From: an uncultured Methanobrevibacter sp.
GTDB taxonomy: Archaea; Methanobacteriota; Methanobacteria; Methanobacteriales; Methanobacteriaceae
Assembly: GCF_902801725.1 (NCBI RefSeq)
Contig: NZ_CADCJB010000001.1
Span: 16,558-80,557 of the forward strand
Direction: 5' to 3'
Length of the DNA stretch: 64,000 nucleotides
Shown here: one piece after another, positions 36,593 through 44,958 of the stretch
Layout: the number at the start of each line of letters is the position of its first letter
Numbering within the stretch: the first letter of the stretch is position 1
Notes under the pieces: generated by a model
Told to the model about the DNA's origin: nothing
The model's database searches: none
Seen by the model: only the letters and a program-made list of their open reading frames with translations
Made by a program: the position numbers and the translations under genes

Positions 36593-38746
36593 TTAAATTA
36601 TCATTGATAAGTTAATCCTTCTTCTTTTAATATCCACATCCAGAACTTTAACGTCAACAATATCTCCAACAGCAACAATGTCAAGAGGGTGTTTTACATA
36701 TTTGTCCTCCACTAATTGTGATATATGGACTAATCCGTCTTGATGAACTCCAATGTCAACAAATGCACCAAAATCAACAATGTTTCTGACAGTTCCCTGC
36801 ATTATCATTCCAATTTCGAGATCTTCAAGATTTAAGACATTTTTTCTAAGAATCGGTTTCGGCATATCTTCACGAGGGTCACGACCAGGTTTTTTGAGTT
36901 CTTTCACTATGTCTTTTAGGGTTTCAACTCCAATATCCAGTTCTTTAGAGATTTCATCCATGTCAATGTCGTTTAGTTTAAGATGGGATTTTCCAATGTC
37001 ATCAGTTGTGTAGTTAAGCTTTTTAAGTAACTTGAATGTGGCATCGTAGGATTCCGGATGGATTGTGGTGTTGTCCAGAGGATATTCCGGGTTATCGATT
37101 TTTACAAAACCTGCACACTGTTCATAAGTTTTTTTACCAAGTTTTTTAACATTCAATAGTTCTTCCCTATTTTTAAAGCTTCCGTTTTCTTCCCTGTAGC
37201 TGATAATGTTTTTTGCTGTTGAATTTCCAATTCCGGATACATAGTTAAGCAGACTTACTGATGCGGTATTCAGGTCAACTCCAACTTCATTCACTACCTT
37301 TTCTACAACCCCTCCCAATGATTCCGTCAACTGCTTTTGGTTCATGTCATGCTGATATTGTCCGACACCAATGGATTTTGGGTCTATTTTAACAAGTTCA
37401 GCAAGAGGATCCTGAAGTCTTCTTGCAATTGAAACCGCACTTCTTTCACCTTCTGAAAAATCAGGAAATTCCTCATCAGCCAATTTTGATGCGGAATAAA
37501 CAGATGCTCCTGCTTCATTGACAATGATATATTCAACATCTGTTCCCCTAATGATGTCTGCTACAATCTGTTCAGATTCTCTTGAAGCGGTACCGTTTCC
37601 GATAGCTATTACGTTAATTCCATATCTGTCAATCAACTCTCGAACAGTTTTAATTGATTCTGTAACTTTATTTTGAGGTTCTGTTGGATAGATCAATGCA
37701 GTATCAAGAACTTTCCCGGTTTCATCAATTATTGCTAGTTTACACCCGGTTCTAAAAGCAGGGTCCCAGCCAAGGATTGTCTTTCCTACAAGAGGACTTT
37801 CCATAAGTAACTGATTTAGGTTTTTTGCAAATACATTAATTGATTTTTCCTCGGCCTTCTCAGTTAGGAAATTCCTGATTTCCCGCTCGATTGCAGGTGA
37901 AATCAGTCTTTTATATGAGTCCTCAACAGATTCCATAATGGTTGGTGTAGTAAATTTATTGTATTCTATTTTTTCCGGAATTCTTGATATGTTTTTCAGC
38001 ATATGCCTGTTGAGATACTTTATGATTTCATCTGTTTGGCACACGATTTTTCCTTTAATCACGCCCTCTTTTTCAGCCCTGTTTATAGCTAAAATCCTGT
38101 GGGGAGGTATTTTTCTTAAATCTTCGGTATAATCATAATATATTTCATATTCGCTGGTAGAATCTTTGTCTTTAGCTTTTGTCTTTATTTGACCTGTAAA
38201 AAAAGTGTTATGTCTAATCTTTTTTCTGAACTCTGAATTGTCTGAAATTATTTCTGCAATTATGTCTTTTGCACCTTTTATAGCATCTTCAGCGGTATTT
38301 ATCTCTTTTTCAGGATTAATATACTTCTTGGCTATTTTTTTGACACTTTCATTAATGTCTTGAGCTAGAATTATTTCTGCCAATGGTTCAAGACCTCTTT
38401 CACGAGCGATTGTGGCTCTTGTTCTTTTTTTACTCTTATAAGGCCTGTATAAATCGTCAAGTTCGACGAGTGTGTCAGCATTTAAAATCTTATTTTTAAG
38501 CTCATCTGTTAGCTTTCCAAGTTCTTCAACTCTTTTTATAACTTTTTCTTTCTTATCTTCCAGGTTTCTTAGATATTTCAATCTTTCATCAAATTTTCGC
38601 AATGTTTCATCGTTCAATGAACCGGTAACATCCTTTCTGTATCTTGCAATGAATGGTATAGTATTTCCGTCATCTATCAATTTGATTACTTTTTCAACTT
38701 GCCAATTGGCTAAATTTAGTTCGTTTTGAAGTTTATCTACTATCAT
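36593..38746 (-). CDS. tex: Tex family RNA-binding protein
   Basis: A 717-residue homologue of the bacterial transcription accessory protein Tex. Domains in order: helical N-terminus (NELNLANWQVEKVIKLID, TIPFIARYRKD), YqgF/RNase H-like fold near 320-460 (GWDPAFRTGCKLAIID, VIAIGNGTASRESE, VYSASKLADEEFP), helix-hairpin-helix region (ELVKIDPKSIGVGQYQHD, LLNYVSGIGNSTAKNI), and a C-terminal S1 domain (IMQGTVRNIVDFGAFVDIG). It binds RNA and affects transcription. Its presence in archaea is patchy and may reflect ancient transfer from bacteria. The gene is alone on its transcript. Confidence 0.93.
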   Translation of the reverse strand: MIVDKLQNELNLANWQVEKVIKLIDDGNTIPFIARYRKDVTGSLNDETLRKFDERLKYLRNLEDKKEKVIKRVEELGKLTDELKNKILNADTLVELDDLYRPYKSKKRTRATIARERGLEPLAEIILAQDINESVKKIAKKYINPEKEINTAEDAIKGAKDIIAEIISDNSEFRKKIRHNTFFTGQIKTKAKDKDSTSEYEIYYDYTEDLRKIPPHRILAINRAEKEGVIKGKIVCQTDEIIKYLNRHMLKNISRIPEKIEYNKFTTPTIMESVEDSYKRLISPAIEREIRNFLTEKAEEKSINVFAKNLNQLLMESPLVGKTILGWDPAFRTGCKLAIIDETGKVLDTALIYPTEPQNKVTESIKTVRELIDRYGINVIAIGNGTASRESEQIVADIIRGTDVEYIIVNEAGASVYSASKLADEEFPDFSEGERSAVSIARRLQDPLAELVKIDPKSIGVGQYQHDMNQKQLTESLGGVVEKVVNEVGVDLNTASVSLLNYVSGIGNSTAKNIISYREENGSFKNREELLNVKKLGKKTYEQCAGFVKIDNPEYPLDNTTIHPESYDATFKLLKKLNYTTDDIGKSHLKLNDIDMDEISKELDIGVETLKDIVKELKKPGRDPREDMPKPILRKNVLNLEDLEIGMIMQGTVRNIVDFGAFVDIGVHQDGLVHISQLVEDKYVKHPLDIVAVGDIVDVKVLDVDIKRRRINLSMII

Positions 38747-38830
38747 TAATTACTACCTTTGGAATGAGTTTAATAGATTAATTTTTGTTTTACGTGTTCT
38801 TTAAATTATTGTTTTAGTCTCTTAAAAACT

Positions 38831-38864
38831 GATATATTTATAGTACTTGAATGATATATTTATA
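38831..38864 (+). promoter_or_regulatory. Duplicated TATA element
   Basis: GATATATTTATA occurs twice, at 38831-38842 and 38853-38864, exactly 22 bases apart. The second is at the correct distance for a transcript beginning near the AGGTGA ribosome-binding site of the glycosyltransferase gene. Confidence 0.55.
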
Positions 38865-38890
38865 AATAATTAAACTTTCAGGTGAATTTA

Positions 38891-40588
38891 TTGTATTGGT
38901 TTTTTGTAATTCTTGCATTTTTGCTTGCCAGTATTAGAACTGAAAAGCCTAAGAAAAAATATCAAAAGGTTTCAGTTATTATTCCCGCATACAATGAGGA
39001 GGATACCGTAGCTAAGGTTGTGGAAGTAGTTAACAATGTGTCGTTTGTAGATGAAATCATCGTTGTTAATGATGGTTCCTCTGACAACACAGAAGAGGAA
39101 GCTATTAAAGCAGGCGCTATCGTTATCAATCATGAATCAAATAAGGGTAAAGGGGAAGCATTATATACTGGATATAGTCAGGCGGAATGCGATATCATAG
39201 CTTTTATTGATGCTGACATTTACAATCTGACATCTAAAAAAGTTGAATCAATGATCAAGCCAATTTTACTTGGAGAAGCTGAAATCACTAAAACTAAATT
39301 TTCACGTGCCAGTGGACGTGTAACTGAACTTACAGCCAAACCATTACTTAATTTCTTTTTCCCTGAAATTTCTTTTGAGCAACCGTTAAGCGGTCAGTTT
39401 GCGGCACGTAAAGACACATTGAAAAAAATCAATTTTGAAAAGGACTACGGTGTTGATGTAGGAATCGTTATTGATGCTGATGTACTTGGAATTTCTATTC
39501 TTGAAGTTGACATTGGTGCTATAGAGCATGACATGTCCCCTCTTGCGGATTTAAACATGATGGCTAATGAAGTCGTTAGAACTATTATAAGCCGTGCAAA
39601 TAAGTACGGTAGGGTCATAATGATTGATGAAATTGGTTATTTCATTCGTATGTCTGTTGTTGGTTTATCTTTAATCATTCTTGGTCTGTTTACAGTATTT
39701 TTTGTAAAAATGGTTCCTCTTACAATAGGAGTTTTAATTTCTGTTCTGGGCATTATCATATCAATATTCTATATTGTCAAGGTTATTGTAAAGTCAATCG
39801 TAATGTTTAGAAAAACACCGCGTATCAGCTTGCTAAAATCATTTGTCAAAATTCATTTTCCGTTAATTATTTCCATAATTATCCTGCTGCTTATGATTTC
39901 AACATTCATCGGTGCGGCTCACTTTGAAAATGGAGTACTGTCAATTGAGCCGAACTCAAGAAATCTAATTATCTATGCAGATTCCACCACTGACAATTCA
40001 ATTTCAGTCAGGGGGCCATTCACAATCGATGTTGCAATCGAAAATGAATCAGATCAAATTCGCATGCCCGATGAGGCAATGATGACGTTGGGCATAAAGG
40101 TTAATGACACAATTCAGATTGGAGATTCCATCTACATTGTCAATGAGTCAAGAAATGGTGAAGATGACATTATTAGGTTACCTAGTCAGGCTAGAAAAAC
40201 ATTAAACCTTGAACCTGGTTATATTATTCAAAACAGTCGCATGAAAGAAATCTTTGAACAATCCCTTGTCACACAAAGCAGGGATAATCAAAATATTACC
40301 TCTGTCGAAAAATTTATAATCACTTCAAGAGACAGGAATTCTTCAAACTTTGAGATATTTGTCGATAATGTATCTGTATCCAATTCTTCTGGAGTATTCA
40401 GAGCTAATTCATCCTATTCCATAGCAATCGATGGTGAAAATGTTGCTACGTTAACCAATCCTGAAAATACTACTTTTAACTATGGAAGTTCAGAAATAGA
40501 CATTGTCTTTAAAGATTCGGAACACACATCAACAAGACAGTTTGTAAGAGACAGTCAGGGCAGTTTCCTGAATTTAATATTTGATTAA
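38891..40588 (+). CDS. Membrane GT2 glycosyltransferase with AbrB-like ectodomain repeats
   Basis: A 565-residue fusion. Residues ~20-220 form a family 2 glycosyltransferase (VSVIIPAYNEEDTVAKVVE, VVNDGSSDNTEE, AFIDADI, LSGQFAARKD), close to dolichyl-phosphate or phosphoglycerate glucosyltransferase types. Two or three membrane helices follow (~250-300 and ~320-345). The ~210-residue C-terminal part contains two similar swapped-hairpin motifs, IRMPDEAMMTLGIKVNDTI and IRLPSQARKTLNLEPGYII, like AbrB/SpoVT domains but on what should be the outer side. TTG 38891 is chosen because AGGTGA lies just before it. The substrate is unknown. Confidence 0.75.
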   Translation: MYWFFVILAFLLASIRTEKPKKKYQKVSVIIPAYNEEDTVAKVVEVVNNVSFVDEIIVVNDGSSDNTEEEAIKAGAIVINHESNKGKGEALYTGYSQAECDIIAFIDADIYNLTSKKVESMIKPILLGEAEITKTKFSRASGRVTELTAKPLLNFFFPEISFEQPLSGQFAARKDTLKKINFEKDYGVDVGIVIDADVLGISILEVDIGAIEHDMSPLADLNMMANEVVRTIISRANKYGRVIMIDEIGYFIRMSVVGLSLIILGLFTVFFVKMVPLTIGVLISVLGIIISIFYIVKVIVKSIVMFRKTPRISLLKSFVKIHFPLIISIIILLLMISTFIGAAHFENGVLSIEPNSRNLIIYADSTTDNSISVRGPFTIDVAIENESDQIRMPDEAMMTLGIKVNDTIQIGDSIYIVNESRNGEDDIIRLPSQARKTLNLEPGYIIQNSRMKEIFEQSLVTQSRDNQNITSVEKFIITSRDRNSSNFEIFVDNVSVSNSSGVFRANSSYSIAIDGENVATLTNPENTTFNYGSSEIDIVFKDSEHTSTRQFVRDSQGSFLNLIFD

Positions 40589-40622
40589 AAAAATAGTTAA
40601 AATCTAAGAAAAAATTCTTAGA

Positions 40623-41561
40623 TTATTTTTTATCATAAGCTTTTACTGCTTCTTCTACATCATTATAGAGTCCAAGTGCCGCTAAAGCACCAACTTTTCC
40701 TTGATTACCAGTTACTGCAATCAAAGGAATGTTTAATTCTTCGGCAGTTTCTTCTGCAGTTTCAATATCCATCATACCTGATTTTGTAGCTATTGAATAT
40801 TCCCTTAATTTTTCAGGAATATCAAGACCTTCCAATATGGCTATAGCTGTTTTATCAGATAATGTATCTCTTTTAAGAATTTCGATAACTCTGTTTATCA
40901 AATCTTCCTTTTTTGATTCTTCAACAGCAAATGTAAGAGCAATTGATACGCAATTTTGAGTTTTATGAGGATTATGAGGATACAATTGAACAATAATATG
41001 ATCTAAGTATTCATAGCCTTCGCTTGCAAGTTCAACACCTAAATTATGAGCCATTGTCCAAGTAGCTCCCGCATCTTTAGTGTCTGTATCATCAACACCA
41101 ATAACAACTTTTTTAAGTTTTGGGGTTACAACAGTAGCCTTTCCTACTTTTGAACCACCACCGGTTTCAATTAGTTCAATGTATTTGACACCTTCACCCA
41201 TTCCTCTGCACATTCCTGCACCTACACCAGCACCTGCAAGTCCAGCATGAGTCACTTTTACTTCATTTCCGTCAACAACGATTTCATCAATCCCTGCAGC
41301 ATTAAAGCTGGCTTTAAGGTCAAGGGGTGCACTGCCGACATGACATGAATAAACATGCTTGTTTCCATCACGGTATGCAGAATCAATCAATTCAGAATTA
41401 TTACGGTACTGGTTTAATAGCCAATGAGACCCTGAAATGCAAGGGTGGTATTCAACAATTTCGACTTTGTCTCCGTCCACCATTGTTAAAACTTTTTGAT
41501 ATGGTGCAATCCAGGGGTCTTTAAATTTTTCTTTAAGTTCATTAGGTTTTAGGATTTCCAT
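40623..41561 (-). CDS. Methanogenesis marker protein 11
   Basis: A 312-residue protein found almost exclusively in methanogens. Landmarks are VEYHPCISGSHWLLNQYR, HAGLAGAGVGAGMCRGMGEGV, VVIGVDDTDTKDAGATW, QLYPHNPHKTQNCVSIALTF and LIAVTGNQGKVGALAALGL. The DDTDTKDAGATW block recalls the catalytic domain of TiaS-type tRNA-agmatinylcytidine synthases, so an ATP-dependent modification of a cofactor or nucleic acid is possible, but the function is unknown. It is the last gene of a six-gene leftward run and lies 8 bases after ribH. Confidence 0.9.
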   Translation of the reverse strand: MEILKPNELKEKFKDPWIAPYQKVLTMVDGDKVEIVEYHPCISGSHWLLNQYRNNSELIDSAYRDGNKHVYSCHVGSAPLDLKASFNAAGIDEIVVDGNEVKVTHAGLAGAGVGAGMCRGMGEGVKYIELIETGGGSKVGKATVVTPKLKKVVIGVDDTDTKDAGATWTMAHNLGVELASEGYEYLDHIIVQLYPHNPHKTQNCVSIALTFAVEESKKEDLINRVIEILKRDTLSDKTAIAILEGLDIPEKLREYSIATKSGMMDIETAEETAEELNIPLIAVTGNQGKVGALAALGLYNDVEEAVKAYDKK

Positions 41562-41569
41562 GTAATCAT

Positions 41570-41986
41570 CTAAATTTCTTTTAATCTGTCACACATTTTA
41601 ATGGCTGCTTCAACTGCACTTTTTGCGTTTTTGACACGTCTGTGTGCATCCATTCTAGTCATTCCAGGACCAGTAATTCCTAAAGCAACTGGTGTGTCAT
41701 ATTCTAGAGCTAAATCTGCAATCTTACGGGAAGAATGTTGAGCCACGATTTGATCATGGTCTGTAGCACCTTCAATAACGGCACCTAATGTGATAATTGC
41801 ATCATACTCGCCTTTTTGCAATAATTTTTTTATTACAAGTGGCATATCAAATACACCAGGCACAGCCACAACTTTTGTAATTTCACAGTCTCTGTTTCTA
41901 GCTTCTGCTTTAGCTAATTCTAGCATCATTTGTGTAATGTCATAGTTAAATTCTGCTACTACTGCAGCAATTTCATATTTTACCAT
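41570..41986 (-). CDS. ribH: 6,7-dimethyl-8-ribityllumazine synthase
   Basis: Penultimate step of riboflavin synthesis: condenses the RibB product with ribitylaminouracil. The 138-residue chain shows AAVVAEFNYDITQMMLELA, VPGVFDMPLVIKKLL, GAVIEGATDHDQIVAQHSS (with the catalytic His) and PVALGITGPGMTRMDAHRR. The family forms icosahedral or pentameric shells; this is the archaeal-type short form. The ATG follows AAAGGAGATGA. Unlike ribB it has no riboswitch in front; it is transcribed with the leucine genes upstream. Confidence 0.94.
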   Translation of the reverse strand: MVKYEIAAVVAEFNYDITQMMLELAKAEARNRDCEITKVVAVPGVFDMPLVIKKLLQKGEYDAIITLGAVIEGATDHDQIVAQHSSRKIADLALEYDTPVALGITGPGMTRMDAHRRVKNAKSAVEAAIKMCDRLKEI

Positions 41987-42001
41987 TTTTTCATCTCCTT
42001 T

Positions 42002-42112
42002 TTAAGCTCCTTGGAATAATAAAAGCATAAATCCTGCAACCCCACTTAATACCATAATGAATATAATAAAAAGTGCAGCTAATTGAATTTTACTTAATTT
42101 TTTAAAATCCAT
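42002..42112 (-). CDS. Small membrane protein of 36 residues
   Basis: The open frame reads MDFKKLSKIQLAALFIIFIM, then VLSGVAGFMLLLFQGA. It has a positively charged N-terminus and one membrane helix, so it is probably a single-span protein with the N-terminus inside. GGAG lies 9 bases before the ATG, and it sits neatly between leuB (24 bases) and ribH (16 bases) in a same-strand run, which supports it being real. I do not recognise it. A role as a subunit or regulator of a membrane complex is only a guess. Confidence 0.65.
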   Translation of the reverse strand: MDFKKLSKIQLAALFIIFIMVLSGVAGFMLLLFQGA

Positions 42113-42135
42113 ATTTTTTTTCTCCTTATTTTAAT

Positions 42136-43143
42136 TTATAAATAATTTTTAATAGCTTCGGCTACTTCCATAGTACTTGCTGAACCACCCAAATCTCTTG
42201 TTAAGGTTTTACCTTCATTAAGTACTTTTAATATAGCAGCATCAAATCTTTCCGCCTCTTCGTTTTCACCGATATATCTAAGCATCATAATTGCTGAAAG
42301 CATCATTGCTATTGGATTTGCTTTACCTTCACCTGCTATGTCCGGTGCAGAACCGTGAACCGGTTCAAATAAAGCTCCATTTTCACCAATGTTTGCGGAT
42401 GGGATTACTCCAAGTCCTCCAACGAGTCCTGCGCCTTCATCGGATAAGATATCACCGAATAGATTAGTGGTCACTATCACTTCAAAACTTTGCGGTTGAG
42501 TAATTAGATACATTGCGGTTGCATCCACGTAAAAGTCTTCGGTTTCAATTTCAGGGTATCTCTCAGCCACTTCATAGAAAACCTCTTTGAATAGTCCATC
42601 ACTTTTCTTTAATACATTGGCTTTATGAACTGCTGTAACTTTGCTTTTATTGTTTTCTTTTGCATAGTTAAATGCATAATCAATAATGCGCTCTTCTGCT
42701 TTTCTTGTAATGATACGTTTAGCAATTGCACCATCTTCGGTTAATTCCTCTTCACCTGCGATGTATAAACCTTCGGTATTCTCACGCACAATCATGAAAT
42801 CAACGTCATCAAACAATGCATTTGTATTAGGATAAGTTTTAACAGGCCTTAAATTAGCATACATTTTCATTTCTTGGCGTATTTTAACAATAACGTCTGC
42901 AGCGGTTTCTCCTGCAGCACCAAATAAACAAGCATCGGCCTTTCTAATGATATCTAAAGTCTCTTTAGGAAGCGGATTTCCGTTTTTTTCACCGCATTCA
43001 TCTCCAGCTTCACCGTAAATATAGTCGAATCCGATGTCTAATTCATCAAGTACGGATATAGTTGCTTCCATTACTTCTTTGCCTATTCCATCTCCTGGAA
43101 TAACGGCAATCTGATATTTATCTTTTGTTTTTGAGGTACTCAA
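42136..43143 (-). CDS. leuB: 3-isopropylmalate dehydrogenase (homoisocitrate dehydrogenase family)
   Basis: NAD-dependent beta-decarboxylating dehydrogenase, 335 residues. Landmarks are AVIPGDGIGKEVM, FGAAGETAADVIVKIRQ, YANLRPVKTYP, IVRENTEGLY, VTAVHKANVLKKSDG, VTTNLFGDILSDEGAGL and FEPVHGSAPDIAGEGKANP. The AAGETAADVI segment fits the methanogen LeuB branch better than AksF, the homoisocitrate enzyme of coenzyme B synthesis, though overlap in substrate is possible. The TTG start is supported by GGTGGAT five bases upstream and lies inside the end of leuD (26-base overlap). Confidence 0.88.
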   Translation of the reverse strand: MSTSKTKDKYQIAVIPGDGIGKEVMEATISVLDELDIGFDYIYGEAGDECGEKNGNPLPKETLDIIRKADACLFGAAGETAADVIVKIRQEMKMYANLRPVKTYPNTNALFDDVDFMIVRENTEGLYIAGEEELTEDGAIAKRIITRKAEERIIDYAFNYAKENNKSKVTAVHKANVLKKSDGLFKEVFYEVAERYPEIETEDFYVDATAMYLITQPQSFEVIVTTNLFGDILSDEGAGLVGGLGVIPSANIGENGALFEPVHGSAPDIAGEGKANPIAMMLSAIMMLRYIGENEEAERFDAAILKVLNEGKTLTRDLGGSASTMEVAEAIKNYL

Positions 43144-43597
43144 TTAATCCACCTTGCTCTAATATTTCTAACATGAATGGAGGTAATTTTTTGAAAGTTA
43201 TTGATTCTCCATTTGCAGATGTTATACATCCTTTTTCCATATCAACTTCTATTTCCTCTCCGTCCTCTACAATTTTTGTAATTCCCGGAGCTTCAAGAAG
43301 AGGAACTCCAACATTTGTGGCATTCCTATAAAAGATTCTTGCAAATGATTCTGCGATAACTGCAGATACTCCGATTCCTTTAAGTGAAATAGGAGCATGT
43401 TCTCTTGAAGATCCACAACCAAAATTGGTCCCTGCTACAATGAAATCTCCTTTTTTACATTTCTTGTTAAATTCAGCATCCAAACCTTCCATACAATGTT
43501 CGGATAATCTTTTTTCATCAGTGTAAATTAAATATCTTCCTGGAATAATGATGTCTGTATCAATGTCATTTCCAAATTTCCATGCAGTTCCTTTCAT
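43118..43597 (-). CDS. leuD: 3-isopropylmalate dehydratase small subunit
   Basis: Swivelling subunit of the isopropylmalate isomerase, pairing with LeuC. The 159-residue chain has FGNDIDTDIIIPGRYLIYTD, where the loop YLIY is typical of leucine-type rather than homoaconitase-type (YLRT) enzymes, then GTNFGCGSSREHAP, IAESFARIFYRNATNVGVPLL and FMLEILEQGGLIEYLKNK. The ATG at 43597 follows GAGTGAT, which overlaps the leuC stop. A GTG at 43606 in frame lies within the ribosome-binding site and is rejected. Confidence 0.9.
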   Translation of the reverse strand: MKGTAWKFGNDIDTDIIIPGRYLIYTDEKRLSEHCMEGLDAEFNKKCKKGDFIVAGTNFGCGSSREHAPISLKGIGVSAVIAESFARIFYRNATNVGVPLLEAPGITKIVEDGEEIEVDMEKGCITSANGESITFKKLPPFMLEILEQGGLIEYLKNKR

Positions 43598-43602
43598 AAC
43601 AA

Positions 43603-44847
43603 TCACTCTGGCGCTACAATTTTTCCTTCAATCGCTGAAGCTGCGGCCACAGCGGCAGAAGATAGGTAAACTTTTCCTTCAGGGGAACCTTGTCTACCTT
43701 TGAAGTTTCTGTTTGAAGTGGAAAGACTTACTTCGTCAGGTCCGATTATTCCGGTGTGCCCTCCAAGACAAGGACCGCAACATGGGGCGGATACAAGCGC
43801 TCCAGCATCAACGAAGATTTTTATTAATCCTTCTTCAAGTGCTTTTGTGTATATTTCTTTGGATGCCGGTATCACTAACATTCTAACTCCTTTAGCAACT
43901 TTATTTCCTTTCAATATTTTTGCGGCATCCTGCAAATCATTTAACCTGCCGTTTGTACAAGAGCCTAAAAAGACCTGATCAATCTCTTGGTCAACTTCAC
44001 TTACAGGCTTTACATTATCGACATTGTGAGGGCAAGCGACTTGAGGCTCCAAATCGCTAACGTCAATATTTATAATATTAAGAGAGGATGAATCCAAATC
44101 GGTTTTATATACTTTATATGGTTTGTTGGAATGCTTTTCAACATATCCTACGCTCTTTTTATCAGGTTCAACCAAACCGGTTTTTCCACCCATTTCAATT
44201 GCCATGTTACATAAGACCATTCTGTCTGAAACGCTCATGTCAGAGACGGTTTCACCTGCAAACTCACAGGCCTTATATGTTGAGCCGTCCACACCAACTT
44301 TGCCTATTATATTTAAAATAACATCTTTGGCATACACGTTTTCTTTTAATTTGCCAGTAATGTTGAATCTATTTGTTTCAGGCACTTTAAACCATAAATT
44401 GCCTTCTGCAAAAACCATGGCCATATCTGTAGAACCAATTCCTGTTGAAAATGCTCCTAAAGCTCCATGAGTACATGTATGTGAATCTGCACCTACAACA
44501 ACCTCTCCTGGTACAATGTGACCTAATTCCGGGAGAATCTGATGACATACTCCAGCATTTACATCATAAAAATGTTTGATTTTTTGTTCTTTTACGAATT
44601 TTCGCATAATGATATGATTGTTGGCTGAGTCAATTGAGTCTGCCGGAACCTGATGATCAAATGGAATAACAATTTTTGAGGGGTCCCATACTTTTTCAGC
44701 TCCAATCTTTTTAAAAGACTCTACTGAAAGAGGTCCAGTCAAATCATGTGCCATTGCTACATCAATATTTGCTATAACAATATCTCCAGCCTCTACTTTG
44801 TCTTTACCTGATGCTTTAGCTAATATTTTTTCAGACATTGTTGGCAT
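43603..44847 (-). CDS. leuC: 3-isopropylmalate dehydratase large subunit
   Basis: Iron-sulfur subunit of isopropylmalate isomerase, 414 residues. Cluster ligands are seen in [10 protein letters not shown] and [12 protein letters not shown]. Other family segments are [45 protein letters not shown], and the C-terminal [21 protein letters not shown]. Together with leuD and leuB it forms the leucine (or, less likely, coenzyme B-type homoaconitase) unit. The ATG follows GAGGTTGAAAAT. It is the first gene of a leftward run that ends with ribH and methanogenesis marker 11. Confidence 0.92.
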   Translation of the reverse strand: MPTMSEKILAKASGKDKVEAGDIVIANIDVAMAHDLTGPLSVESFKKIGAEKVWDPSKIVIPFDHQVPADSIDSANNHIIMRKFVKEQKIKHFYDVNAGVCHQILPELGHIVPGEVVVGADSHTCTHGALGAFSTGIGSTDMAMVFAEGNLWFKVPETNRFNITGKLKENVYAKDVILNIIGKVGVDGSTYKACEFAGETVSDMSVSDRMVLCNMAIEMGGKTGLVEPDKKSVGYVEKHSNKPYKVYKTDLDSSSLNIINIDVSDLEPQVACPHNVDNVKPVSEVDQEIDQVFLGSCTNGRLNDLQDAAKILKGNKVAKGVRMLVIPASKEIYTKALEEGLIKIFVDAGALVSAPCCGPCLGGHTGIIGPDEVSLSTSNRNFKGRQGSPEGKVYLSSAAVAAASAIEGKIVAPE

Positions 44848-44925
44848 ATTTTCAACCTCTTAATAATGATAAATATTTTTGTATTTTGAAATATATAAAC
44901 TCTCTTTTTATGTGGGTTTTTTGAA

Positions 44926-44937
44926 GATTTATATATA
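44926..44937 (+). promoter_or_regulatory. TATA box for a leaderless DUF2264 transcript
   Basis: TTTATATATAA is centred about 27 bases before the ATG at 44959, which argues for transcription starting at that codon rather than at the upstream ATG 44938. Confidence 0.6.
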
Positions 44938-44958
44938 ATGTTTGACAAATTATATTTC

